From the NCBI GenBank assembly GCA_036405195.1, contig DASWYB010000036.1, forward strand, positions 1 through 21,215: a DNA stretch of 21,215 nucleotides. Direction: 5' to 3'. Source of the DNA: DASWYB01 sp036405195 (GTDB taxonomy: Bacteria; Patescibacteriota; UBA1384; 2-12-FULL-50-11; DASWYB01). A program made the translations under genes and the position numbers. Below, in pieces: positions 1 to 6,460 of this stretch (positions within the stretch are counted from its first letter, which is position 1; every line of letters begins with the position of its first letter). The notes under the pieces were generated by a model. The model saw nothing but the letters and a program-made list of their open reading frames with translations, was not told the DNA's origin and searched no databases.

Positions 1-1114
1 CCGTCAGAAGCATTTCGACTTCGGGACTCTCATTCAGAACAGCGAGGACTTCATCCCATGTCCCAAACGACCGTCTCACCCGCTGCTGGAGGCGATATGA
101 CGCCTTCAAGAGTGAGGCAACCTCCTTTTCTTCGTGACGCAGCTTGTCCTCGAGGAAACCGCCATCCGTTGCTATAGCAACCATACCAGGGAGAACCGGT
201 TCCGTAGCCGACAAGACTCCTGTCGCTCCCCCCAATGACCTTCCTTTCTTCAGGAATCCAAAGGGACCCATGTACGGATCGAGATACAACTGATAACCCT
301 CACCCAGATCTAGCAAGATCGCAGGATGGAAGTCATACACGTGTCGCTGCTTGGCGTGAGCAAACTCGACGGCTTGCTCAAAGAGCCGTCGATTGCGGGC
401 TTTTACGTACAGCCCACGATGTTTGATATTTCCCAGAATGCGTCGGCTGACGCGTTCTATCGAAGCATCAATAACGTGATCGTTGAACGTGAGGGTATTT
501 GTGAGGTACGCCTTTGTCCCAACGTACTTCGTCCACGCAAGCAAGAGCAGGGAGAACCCCAGGCAGCATGGCATTACACCAGACTGACCATAGAGGCCGA
601 ACTGCTTAGGCAACACCTTCTGAGGAGGATACGGCTTATCAAACCGTGCCAGCCAGCCATACGGAGTATCCGATAAATTTTGCTCTGGAGACTCTTTGGC
701 CGCCACCGCAAGATTATAAAACTCCGCAGCCAGACTAATACGATCCGTTACGTCGGCTTTCTCCCATCCCGCAGCAAGCGCCCTCATTTCTGGGCTCAGA
801 CATTCTTGAGCTGCTTGAATAAGAGACACACCAAGCACTCTTATAAGCGCCTGTTCACGAAGCATCTCTGGAGAATAATCAACCGGCGGCCCCTCGGGCA
901 ACCGGCGGTCGAAACTAATCGCGTGTCCTTTTTTGGTTGCTAGGAAGTGACCCGCGTTAAGAACTCCCCCAAACCTACTTCCTAGAGGATGACGCTCATA
1001 CACCGACAACCGTCGCGCCAACTCACATTGGAAAAGCTCTGACTGCAACACTTCCTCGTAAGGAGTGCCACAGCCATACTCAAAAGCATACTGAAACAGC
1101 TTCTCGTAGCTCAT
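1..1114 (-). CDS. Hypothetical protein, possible transglutaminase/papain-like fold (3' end beyond window)
   Basis: An open frame runs leftwards from ATG at 1114 to the window edge without a stop, giving 371 codons, so the C-terminus is missing. GAGGAG lies a few bases before the ATG and a TTGACG/17/TAGAAT promoter lies upstream. I do not recognise a family over the full length. Residues 180-280 loosely resemble a transglutaminase-like arrangement: a Cys pair (C183, C184) at the start of a hydrophobic helix, His263 in a segment of the form H-P-x-x-x-L-x-L-G, and Asp279 in an L-D-P-Y motif after a strand. This would be a Cys-His-Asp triad, but the spacing is only suggestive. No signal peptide or clear transmembrane helix is seen. 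The gene looks GC-richer than the AT-rich genes of the window. The reading frame is well supported; the fold is a guess. Confidence 0.75.
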   Translation of the reverse strand, partial: MSYEKLFQYAFEYGCGTPYEEVLQSELFQCELARRLSVYERHPLGSRFGGVLNAGHFLATKKGHAISFDRRLPEGPPVDYSPEMLREQALIRVLGVSLIQAAQECLSPEMRALAAGWEKADVTDRISLAAEFYNLAVAAKESPEQNLSDTPYGWLARFDKPYPPQKVLPKQFGLYGQSGVMPCCLGFSLLLLAWTKYVGTKAYLTNTLTFNDHVIDASIERVSRRILGNIKHRGLYVKARNRRLFEQAVEFAHAKQRHVYDFHPAILLDLGEGYQLYLDPYMGPFGFLKKGRSLGGATGVLSATEPVLPGMVAIATDGGFLEDKLRHEEKEVASLLKASYRLQQRVRRSFGTWDEVLAVLNESPEVEMLLT

Positions 1115-1163
1115 GACACTCCTCGTAGAACGATGACGATGGAAAGCTTCTTCGAACAGCGTA

Positions 1164-1192
1164 ATTCTAACAAGTATAGTCCTTACCGTCAA
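1164..1192 (-). promoter_or_regulatory. Predicted sigma70-type promoter of the left-edge gene
   Basis: On the minus strand TTGACG (1187-1192) and TAGAAT (1164-1169) are separated by 17 nt. The expected transcription start is about 1157, giving a leader of about 40 nt with GAGGAG before the ATG. Confidence 0.5.
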
Positions 1193-1214
1193 CCCATAAA
1201 AGTATTTAAATTTA

Positions 1215-1256
1215 AAAACACCCTCCGGAGTTACATGTAACTCAAGAAGGTGTTTT
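1215..1256 (-). terminator. Long hairpin, likely minus-strand intrinsic terminator
   Basis: Arms 1215-1233 and 1238-1256 enclose a CATG loop. Read on the minus strand, 18 of 19 positions pair if G-U wobbles are allowed, and the arm ends in a U-rich run (GUGUUUUUAAAUUU). On the plus strand the wobbles become C-A mismatches, so minus is the favoured orientation. No convincing minus-strand protein gene lies immediately upstream, which hints at a non-coding transcript from the 1258-1700 region. Confidence 0.55.
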
Positions 1257-1257
1257 G

Positions 1258-1413
1258 GAACCTGCCTTCGTAGTCTTTTCCAGGCGAAAGGCGTTCGGCT
1301 GAGACGAGACAGATGCAACGCGAGGAGAGATAGATTCCTCTCTCGACGAGGGGTGCGTTTGTCGTAGTCCAGCCGGGCGGCTTGCAGCTGAAAGGGACTG
1401 CGAAGGCAGGTTC
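1258..1413. ncRNA. Candidate rod-shaped structured RNA, unidentified
   Basis: Two 26-nt arms, 1258-1283 and 1388-1413, are imperfect inverted repeats (first 13 bases GAACCTGCCTTCG are exact) enclosing about 104 nt that can itself fold, including a GAGGAGAG/CTCTCTCG-type apical hairpin near 1321-1348. Read as plus-strand RNA, 25 of 26 closing positions pair (three as U-G wobbles). Read as minus-strand RNA, the same three become C-A mismatches and 22 pair. Folding therefore favours plus, while the adjacent terminator-like hairpin at 1215-1256 favours a minus transcript, so the strand is left open. I looked for RNase P, tmRNA and SRP RNA signatures and found none. A 6S-like rod is possible in shape only. 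Short open frames through it look non-protein-like. Confidence 0.4.
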
Positions 1414-1732
1414 ATGGTGCCCCAAACATTCAATTATGTAAGGTATCATTGACCCATAGTCGCACAAAGTATGAGGCATCTCTCTTTTGGCAAAACCTAG
1501 GAGACGAACGCCCCAAATGAGCGGAAAGAATGTATCGATCAATGATGAGTGATGTTAAGGACAGTTCTGATACTATCGTATACGGTTCAAATCGTCTTGG
1601 TGCCGAATAACAAAGAATACGATAAAATTTTTATATTTTTATAGACCCGAACAAAGACGAAATCAACTCTCGAAACAGAGTATTTACCATTAGCAACAAA
1701 ACGCTTGTTCGAAAATCAAGCATGTAGAAATC
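1414..1732. other. Gene-poor stretch, no supported coding region
   Basis: About 320 nt between the hairpin element and the DUF4112 terminator. The right half (about 1550-1730) is AT-rich. Open frames here are short and lack convincing start signals or recognisable protein features. A TTGACC...TATGAG pair on the plus strand near 1450-1475 has poor spacing (15 nt). I see no further feature that I can support. Confidence 0.5.
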
Positions 1733-1761
1733 AAAAGGCGCCGAGTTTTTAGCTCGGCGCC
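1733..1761 (-). terminator. Intrinsic terminator of the DUF4112 gene
   Basis: On the minus strand a perfect 9-bp stem, GGCGCCGAG/CTCGGCGCC (1737-1745 with 1753-1761), has a 7-nt loop and is followed by TTTTGATTT. It lies directly after the stop codon of the minus-strand gene. Confidence 0.9.
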
Positions 1762-1763
1762 CC

Positions 1764-2234
1764 TCACCGATACGATGAGTTAGGGGAAGGGAGTTGAGGA
1801 CCACCCTCGACTGTCCACCGACGAATTAGGTGTTTCTCAATAATACTGAGATTCGCCCGATTCGCCTTGTAAAAGACGTCGATAATGTCCCCACTGAAGG
1901 GGATAATCTGCAGTGTGCCGAGTATTCCATCGGCAAGAATGTGGAAGACCATCATCAGGACCTTCCACCAAGGAAGCTGCAGCGAAATCCCAATCATAAC
2001 CATATAGAACGCAGCAACCGTTGTGAGAAAGTCACCGACCCCACAGGGGATGAGCCCAATTATGGCATCGAGACCGAAACGGAAGGGACCGATGCCGTAC
2101 TTACCCTCCGTCGACCGGACGAAGGCACGAGCCTTTTCGAGCAACTGCATCTGCCGGTACCACTCGCGGTTCCGATACTCTCCCTCAGGGTCATACCCGT
2201 GAACCACGGGTAGGTGGGAATCATTACCCAACAT
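1764..2234 (-). CDS. DUF4112 family small membrane protein
   Basis: A 156-residue protein with the DUF4112 pattern: R-F-G-L-D-A-I-I-G-L-I-P-x-G-V-G-D-F near residues 52-69, a hydrophobic segment, then an L-A-D-G-I-L-G-x-x-x-I-I-P-F-S-G-D-I-I-D-V-x-x-K-A-N-x-x-N-L motif near 100-130. The two G-D motifs in paired hydrophobic hairpins are typical of the family. The function is unknown; it is presumably an inner-membrane protein. The start ATG at 2234 follows GAGGATCAA. The gene is monocistronic, with its own TTGACA promoter and a strong terminator. It belongs to the GC-richer gene set. The family assignment is confident from recall of the motif; no role can be assigned. Confidence 0.88.
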   Translation of the reverse strand: MLGNDSHLPVVHGYDPEGEYRNREWYRQMQLLEKARAFVRSTEGKYGIGPFRFGLDAIIGLIPCGVGDFLTTVAAFYMVMIGISLQLPWWKVLMMVFHILADGILGTLQIIPFSGDIIDVFYKANRANLSIIEKHLIRRWTVEGGPQLPSPNSSYR

Positions 2235-2265
2235 TTGATCCTCTTTAATCAGAAACGATAAATGG

Positions 2266-2294
2266 AGAATATACTAAATATGGCATTTTGTCAA
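2266..2294 (-). promoter_or_regulatory. Predicted sigma70-type promoter of the DUF4112 gene
   Basis: TTGACA (minus strand, 2289-2294) is 17 nt from TATTCT (2266-2271); an overlapping TATATT is also present. The predicted leader is about 25-30 nt. Confidence 0.6.
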
Positions 2295-2369
2295 TCCGTG
2301 CAAGCCATCTATGACGCCTGCTCGTTTGTTGCTATCCCGAACAATAACCGATAAAGTGAGAACGTAGTA

Positions 2370-2388
2370 TTAAGGAAGAAAGGAGGTG
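2370..2388 (+). promoter_or_regulatory. Extended Shine-Dalgarno of micropeptide 1
   Basis: TTAAGGAAGAAAGGAGGTG, followed by 5 nt and GTG. It matches the site before the 36-residue peptide (18781-18799) at 18 of 19 positions. The AGAAAGGAGGTG core is complementary to a 16S tail of the CACCUCCUUUCU type, predicting very strong ribosome binding. Confidence 0.75.
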
Positions 2389-2393
2389 CAGCA

Positions 2394-2492
2394 GTGGATA
2401 TAATTGAATGGCTGCGGCGCCTGTTAACGCCGCCGCAGGTTGCTCCCGAAAGAGTTCGAGTCCCCTCACCGAAGGGACACACTAGAAAATAA
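2394..2492 (+). CDS. Micropeptide 1, 32 residues, unknown function
   Basis: GTG-started frame of 32 codons ending TAA, 5 nt after an unusually long Shine-Dalgarno and 9 nt before the start of the annealing-protein gene, so the two are probably cotranscribed. The N-terminus (MDIIEWLRRLL) could form a short amphipathic helix; the rest is Pro/Val/Arg-rich and basic, ending in KGHTRK. There is no Cys. The coding DNA contains a strong 8-bp hairpin (CTGCGGCG 2412-2419 with CGCCGCAG 2431-2438), so this could also be a leader peptide whose translation controls the downstream gene. The ribosome binding site is the main evidence for translation; no family is recognised. Confidence 0.55.
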   Translation: MDIIEWLRRLLTPPQVAPERVRVPSPKGHTRK

Positions 2493-2501
2493 AGGAACAT
2501 C

Positions 2502-3245
2502 ATGAGTAAGACACGTAACATAGAAAAAGAGCCCGTTGCCCAGACACAAACCAATCAGGCAGAAATCCGCACGAAGGAAAGTAAACGCTATCTCGTTACC
2601 CCTCAAGGTACCGAACTCCCCTTGCTGCAACTCAAAGGTAAAGACTACCTCCAAGTCGCCCATCGGCTGGTATGGATGCGAGAAGAGCATCCTGAGTGGC
2701 AAATTATCACCGAACCTGTCGAAATTAACGTTGATAAAAAGTACGCCATCTTCCGTTCCTCAATCCTAAACGAGAGCGGACGAGTTATGGCCACGGCCAC
2801 GAAAGCTGAGTCAATCGCCGGCTTTGCCGACTACATTGAGAAGGCCGAAACAGGCGCCACGGGCCGTGCTGCCGCCCTCTGCGGTTACGGTACGCAGTTT
2901 GCCCCCGAGCTGTACGAAGGCGAACGTCTTGCAGACTCACCCGTCGACGTACCTAAAAAACCTGTCGTTAATCCGGCTGCGTTTACCCGTCAGCCGAGCG
3001 ACATTCCCACCCTCCTCAATCGCGCCAAGTTGCGTAACGCAACCGAGTCATGCGCTGCCTGTCAGTCCAAAAACCTCACTATTGGATTAACAAAGCCAGA
3101 CAATGCGCGTAATCCCAGCCGTCCCTACTGGAAATGCTTAGACTGTCCTCCAGAAAAAAGCTTTTCCCACTGGGTAGCTGAAACCATTGTTGACGAAGCA
3201 AAAGCCTCGAACGCTCCTGCCAACCTCAACAAAATGCCGTTCTAA
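2502..3245 (+). CDS. Putative Rad52/DdrA-like single-strand annealing protein with C-terminal zinc finger
   Basis: A 247-residue protein. Residues about 45-145 resemble phage and bacterial Rad52/DdrA/Sak-type annealing proteins: Y-L-Q-V-A-H-R-L-V-W-M-R-E-E-H-P near 49-64, a strand pair with E-S-G-R-V-M-A-T, then E-K-A-E-T-G-A-T-G-R-A-A-A-L-C-G-Y-G-T-Q near 113-132. Such proteins coat single-stranded DNA and anneal complementary strands. A C-terminal CxxC...CxxC set (C184, C187, C212, C215) with N-P-S-R-P-Y-W-K-C and F-S-H-W looks like a GRF-type zinc finger, which could bind single-stranded DNA. The ATG has AAAGGAAC upstream. The gene follows micropeptide 1 by 9 nt and ends before a strong terminator. 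The family is assigned from motif memory; the zinc sites are visible directly. It could be a phage-derived recombinase in natural transformation or repair. Confidence 0.6.
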   Translation: MSKTRNIEKEPVAQTQTNQAEIRTKESKRYLVTPQGTELPLLQLKGKDYLQVAHRLVWMREEHPEWQIITEPVEINVDKKYAIFRSSILNESGRVMATATKAESIAGFADYIEKAETGATGRAAALCGYGTQFAPELYEGERLADSPVDVPKKPVVNPAAFTRQPSDIPTLLNRAKLRNATESCAACQSKNLTIGLTKPDNARNPSRPYWKCLDCPPEKSFSHWVAETIVDEAKASNAPANLNKMPF

Positions 3246-3256
3246 CGACATCAATA

Positions 3257-3289
3257 AAGAAAAACAGCCCCATTGTGGCTGTTTTTCTT
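3257..3289 (+). terminator. Intrinsic terminator after the annealing-protein gene
   Basis: A perfect 13-bp inverted repeat, AAGAAAAACAGCC (3257-3269) and GGCTGTTTTTCTT (3277-3289), encloses a 7-nt loop. Uridines run within the 3' arm. It also argues against starting the next gene at 3275, inside the hairpin. Confidence 0.9.
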
Positions 3290-3340
3290 ATTATGCTCTG
3301 TGCTAGAGTAGAACCACGACCGCAAGCCCAAAGGAAATCT

Positions 3341-4600
3341 ATGCGCGACAGACAAGTCTTTGACGAAAACACACTCAAAAATGGCATAAAGACATACACC
3401 TACAAAGAGGACGTCCCCTTTACGATTGTCCATCTGCGCATTCCGGTTGGGTCGAGTCATAGCACAGGCGATATTATTCCGGGTTCGTTTCACTTTTTAG
3501 AACACTTGTTGATGGACCGTTCCGAGACCTACTCCAATTTTAACGAATTTAACCGGCTCGTTGGCCTCAAAGGCGGCCATGTTTCGGCCGCAACCGGACC
3601 TTTTGAAACCAAATTCACACTTTCAATCCCGACCAAACATTTTCCTTCGCTGAGCAAAGGCTTGCTCGACCAAGTTTTTAAGCCCCTTTTTCTTGAGGAA
3701 GACATTGCCTTAGAGCGAGGAATAATCCGTAACGAGCGCACCATGAAAGAGCGCTGGTTTCCTGGATCCTCGGAGAAAGGCCAGTACATTGCCACTCAGT
3801 GGCTCAATGACTGTCCGCTCACACTGCGTCAACGCCTCGGCAACGATGAAGATCTCGCCCGCATGACACCAGAATCACTCCGCAAGGTTCATCGCTATTA
3901 CTCTGATCCGCGTATGAAAGTTGTTATTGGAGGATCGGGTTACTTAGACCCCTTCTTCGAAGAGCTGGCAGCTCTTTCAACACAAGAACACTCCCTCACC
4001 GAGCATTATAAACCCGTCAGCTGGGCCAATCGTGAGTATCACGAAAAAGAGTTCCGCGATGTGAGCCGACACGAACTATACTACGGTGGAATTTCAACAC
4101 CAAAGCCGGATATTAACGCCTTAGGCGCGATTCCTTTTATTTTAAATTACCTTACCAACTCAATTCACGGCCCGTTATATCGTTGGCTCCGCGAAGAAAA
4201 AGGGTGGGTTTACAACTTAGGTTCCAGTTTCTATTCCGACCGTTACTCGGCAGACTGGACACTCACCTTCCCATTGGGAGACAAAGAGCAGGTTGAGACA
4301 GTTCGGAAAGAGCTGTGGGAACGTGTACGCAGTGCCCTCAACGATCAAGACGCGATTAATGCCGACATTGATCGTCAGCTCGACTATGCCAAAGCTTACT
4401 CTTTCCAACGTGTGAGCGATATTCTCGGATTTGCCCTTAATAGCCTTACTATCCACGAGCGGATTATCCCCGAAAGCGAAATGTTTGCCTTTGCGGAAAA
4501 GCTGCGAGATAGAGCCTTCCTGGTAAAAATATTCGAAGAACATTTCGCCCAAGAACACATGGGCACCTTCTTAGCTACTCCTCTTACCGTGCCCGTGTAG
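3341..4600 (+). CDS. M16 family zinc metallopeptidase (processing-protease/pitrilysin-like)
   Basis: A 419-residue protein of single-chain M16B length. The inverted zinc motif HxxEH is H51-F-L-E-H55. The third ligand is probably E132 in the segment E125-R-G-I-I-R-N-E132, 81 residues after H51 as in pitrilysin. The C-terminal domain carries L-Y-R-W-L-R-E-E-K-G-W-V-Y-N-L, the R/Y substrate-binding signature of the family. No signal peptide is seen, so a cytoplasmic peptidase for short peptides is likely. The start at 3341 is preferred over an upstream in-frame GTG at 3275, which lies inside the terminator of the previous gene; AAAGGAAA precedes 3341, and TAGAGT (3304-3309) may be its -10. It stands alone in this window. 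M16 proteins often work in pairs, and a partner may lie elsewhere. Confidence 0.92.
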   Translation: MRDRQVFDENTLKNGIKTYTYKEDVPFTIVHLRIPVGSSHSTGDIIPGSFHFLEHLLMDRSETYSNFNEFNRLVGLKGGHVSAATGPFETKFTLSIPTKHFPSLSKGLLDQVFKPLFLEEDIALERGIIRNERTMKERWFPGSSEKGQYIATQWLNDCPLTLRQRLGNDEDLARMTPESLRKVHRYYSDPRMKVVIGGSGYLDPFFEELAALSTQEHSLTEHYKPVSWANREYHEKEFRDVSRHELYYGGISTPKPDINALGAIPFILNYLTNSIHGPLYRWLREEKGWVYNLGSSFYSDRYSADWTLTFPLGDKEQVETVRKELWERVRSALNDQDAINADIDRQLDYAKAYSFQRVSDILGFALNSLTIHERIIPESEMFAFAEKLRDRAFLVKIFEEHFAQEHMGTFLATPLTVPV

Positions 4601-4667
4601 CATTTGTATTTTTTACTAATGTCGAAACTATGGTAACGTCTTACTATTATGATACAAGGAGATGTCT

Positions 4668-4910
4668 ATGGATAACACAAGCAACGACCCAGTCCAAGAT
4701 TTAATTGACGAAGGCATGGAACGATTTGGCGAGGGCGGCCCCGACGGCAATATCGATGACGCCATTCGCCGGGGAGAAGATCAAGTAGAACAAGATGCTG
4801 ACCCTGCTGACGGCGAACTAGAATCATTTCGGAGTGACCTAGGCCAAGAAGAACCCGGCACCCTCGAGCCTGGACATAAAAAAGACCCTACCGAATCTGA
4901 CTGGCTCTAA
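4668..4910 (+). CDS. Small acidic hypothetical protein
   Basis: An 80-residue, strongly acidic protein rich in Asp, Glu and Gly, predicted to be disordered, without hydrophobic segments or cysteines. AAGGAG (4656-4661) abuts an ATG at 4662 but is ideally spaced from the in-frame ATG at 4668, which is taken as the start. A TATGAT box lies at 4648-4653. Its stop (TAA 4908-4910) overlaps the stop of the convergent acidic gene on the other strand (TAG, 4907-4909). No family is recognised; the composition suggests a stress or DNA-mimic-like role, but nothing in the sequence shows it. Confidence 0.7.
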   Translation: MDNTSNDPVQDLIDEGMERFGEGGPDGNIDDAIRRGEDQVEQDADPADGELESFRSDLGQEEPGTLEPGHKKDPTESDWL

Positions 4911-5350
4911 ATATCATCGTCGAGACCTTGCTCACGGCGATACATTTGATGTAACGTATTGTTTTGCTCAGTACGTTCGTCGGACTCAAGCTCGTCTTCG
5001 TTGGCAGGAAATCCCAGGCCACTCGCGGTACCAAGTCCCCAGCTTCCCCGATACTCTTCACCAAGCAGTAAGTCCCGTTCAATTTGTTCTTCGGGTGTAA
5101 GCAAGTGGTCGGGGAAAAGAGCACTCTTATCCGCACCCGCACGGCTAGGATCCTCCCAGAGCTCTGCGCTATATCTCTCGCGTTCGATTTCTTCTTCGGG
5201 GGTCAAATCGTATTTACCGTCTTCATAATCCTCGGCCTGGGTCTCGCCAAGCCACTCTTGATCAACGGTTATTTGTCCATCAAAACTTTCAACTGTATCC
5301 GACTTACTATCAGAAAACAGTTCTTGTGAGTCACGTGGGTACTCTGCCAT
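4907..5350 (-). CDS. Acidic hypothetical protein with a duplicated LTPEExIER motif
   Basis: A 147-residue, highly acidic protein. ATG at 5350 is chosen because AGGAGGAGAG lies immediately upstream; an in-frame ATG at 5380 has no such site. It holds an internal repeat of about 25 residues: one copy contains L-T-P-E-E-E-I-E-R-E-R followed by a Trp-containing segment, the other L-T-P-E-E-Q-I-E-R-D followed by G-S-W-G. There are no Cys and no membrane segments. The family is unknown. It converges on the smaller acidic gene with overlapping stop codons, so antisense interplay or shared function is possible but unproven. Confidence 0.75.
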   Translation of the reverse strand: MAEYPRDSQELFSDSKSDTVESFDGQITVDQEWLGETQAEDYEDGKYDLTPEEEIERERYSAELWEDPSRAGADKSALFPDHLLTPEEQIERDLLLGEEYRGSWGLGTASGLGFPANEDELESDERTEQNNTLHQMYRREQGLDDDI

Positions 5351-5472
5351 CTCTCCTCCTTTAGGCAATTCATGCGCCAAGAGTACGTCTCTTCGCTCAC
5401 GCTATTTTACATACAAAAAAATGACTCCACACGAGTTAACATTCTAAGCAGATACCCCGTAAAATAGTTTTT

Positions 5473-5490
5473 TTTAGGATTAATCCTAAA
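5473..5490. repeat. 18-bp perfect palindrome beside the membrane-protein stop
   Basis: TTTAGGATTAATCCTAAA reads the same on both strands. It lies 2 nt beyond the stop codon of the minus-strand membrane protein. It is preceded on the plus strand by a T-run, so neither strand has a classical stem followed by a U-run. It may be a weak terminator, or an operator for transcription entering the acidic gene. Confidence 0.4.
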
Positions 5491-5492
5491 GG

Positions 5493-6329
5493 TTAGGCTT
5501 CGTCTGACGACGTCCGTCGGTGCGTTGCTCGTTTTTCATTTTCTTGTCGAGCGTGAGAAACCAATGACAATCCAAGAATAACAAATCCAACAACGAGAAA
5601 GACTATGGCGATGATGGCAAACTGGATCGCCATATCAGATAGCACTTTATAGAATACTGAAGCAAGCGACTCAATAATTGGTTCCATTCCCGGCTCGCCT
5701 TTGGGAATAAAAGCTACGAGATAATTCGGACCAAAACGTAAGGCGGCAAACATCAGCCCTTGCAAAGCAGCACTGGCAAAAAATAGGTACACTAAACTGC
5801 CGTACGACCTGGTTGTGACCGATATAAGGAAAAGGAGTAAAAATAAACCGCCGGCGACAATGTAAAGCCACTGCTGAGTTCGTGCTACTTTTTGGTAGTT
5901 CTGAGTAATCTTCTCGTCAGTCTGGGCTGGTAAAGAAAATGACTGAGGAATCGTATTTTTCGGCAGATCAATCCCCAAGTCGTGAGCCATTGCAGTAAGT
6001 TCGGGCAAGGAGAAGGCAGGAGCAGCTGCATTTTCTTTCATGTGTTTTTCGAGCTCTGTAAGCCAGGTACCCGCTCTGGCTTGGAAAATATCTTCGGGTA
6101 AATGCTTATGAATCAGTGCCTCGACAGCTTCGGGTGTAATTTGACCTTCCGACTGGTGAGCAACCAGCACACCGGCGGCAGTGGCAAGCTTGGGATAGAC
6201 TTGAGCCGATTTGAGTTCTTTGGAAAGATAGTCCCCGTGCAAAATAGTACGAGACATTACTAAGCTGAGACAGACGCTAAATACTAATGTCACTAAAAGC
6301 GAGGCAATCAAGCCAGCAATTATTTTCAT
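5493..6329 (-). CDS. Hypothetical integral membrane protein, about four helices
   Basis: A 278-residue protein using ATG at 6329. An N-terminal signal-anchor-like helix (about residues 2-25) is followed by an extracytoplasmic domain of about 130 residues with helical, charged segments (motif Q-I-T-P-E-A-V-E-A-L-I). Three further hydrophobic helices follow at about 154-173, 177-200 and 235-260, and the tail is basic and cytoplasmic (KRATHRR region). No Shine-Dalgarno precedes the ATG; an upstream in-frame TTG at 6347 is possible. The topology resembles uncharacterised bacterial proteins with a periplasmic loop, but I cannot name a family. Confidence 0.8.
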   Translation of the reverse strand: MKIIAGLIASLLVTLVFSVCLSLVMSRTILHGDYLSKELKSAQVYPKLATAAGVLVAHQSEGQITPEAVEALIHKHLPEDIFQARAGTWLTELEKHMKENAAAPAFSLPELTAMAHDLGIDLPKNTIPQSFSLPAQTDEKITQNYQKVARTQQWLYIVAGGLFLLLFLISVTTRSYGSLVYLFFASAALQGLMFAALRFGPNYLVAFIPKGEPGMEPIIESLASVFYKVLSDMAIQFAIIAIVFLVVGFVILGLSLVSHARQENEKRATHRRTSSDEA

Positions 6330-6381
6330 ACATTCAGCGTAAACCAACCCAGCATAAATGTAAAACCAGCCTCTTCATCCG

Positions 6382-6410
6382 TTGACCAATACTTCGAGGT
6401 ATTAGATAGT
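6382..6410 (+). promoter_or_regulatory. Predicted sigma70-type promoter of the hydroxylase gene
   Basis: TTGACC (6382-6387), 17-nt spacer, GATAGT (6405-6410). The predicted leader is about 45 nt, with AAAAAGG before the ATG at 6461. Confidence 0.5.
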
Positions 6411-6460
6411 AATAGCGGGTAAGCACTTGAGCTACCTGGGTATGAAAAAGGTATCGAACC

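Noticed and set aside
235..943. Three plus-strand frames of 63, 116 and 87 codons
   Set aside because: They are antisense to the continuous minus-strand frame running from 1114 to the window edge, which has a ribosome binding site and promoter.
1258..1413. Rod element as a transposon-derived inverted-repeat element (MITE)
   Set aside because: No target-site duplication is visible at the ends and no second copy occurs in this window; kept as an RNA candidate, with the alternative noted in the finding.
1231..1542. Minus-strand frame of 103 codons and overlapping 63-codon frame
   Set aside because: They run through the rod hairpin arms, have no Shine-Dalgarno or leaderless signal and no protein-like motif; the RNA structure explains the region better.
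1575..1595. GGTTCAAATC, resembling a tRNA T-loop
   Set aside because: The T-stem does not pair and there is no cloverleaf upstream.
2450..2475. GTTCGAGTCC, resembling a tRNA T-loop
   Set aside because: The flanking bases do not form the 5-bp T-stem, and no acceptor or anticodon arm fits around it.
3275..3340. Extended start (GTG) for the M16 peptidase
   Set aside because: It lies inside the preceding terminator hairpin and adds residues without family resemblance; 3341 has AAAGGAAA at proper distance.
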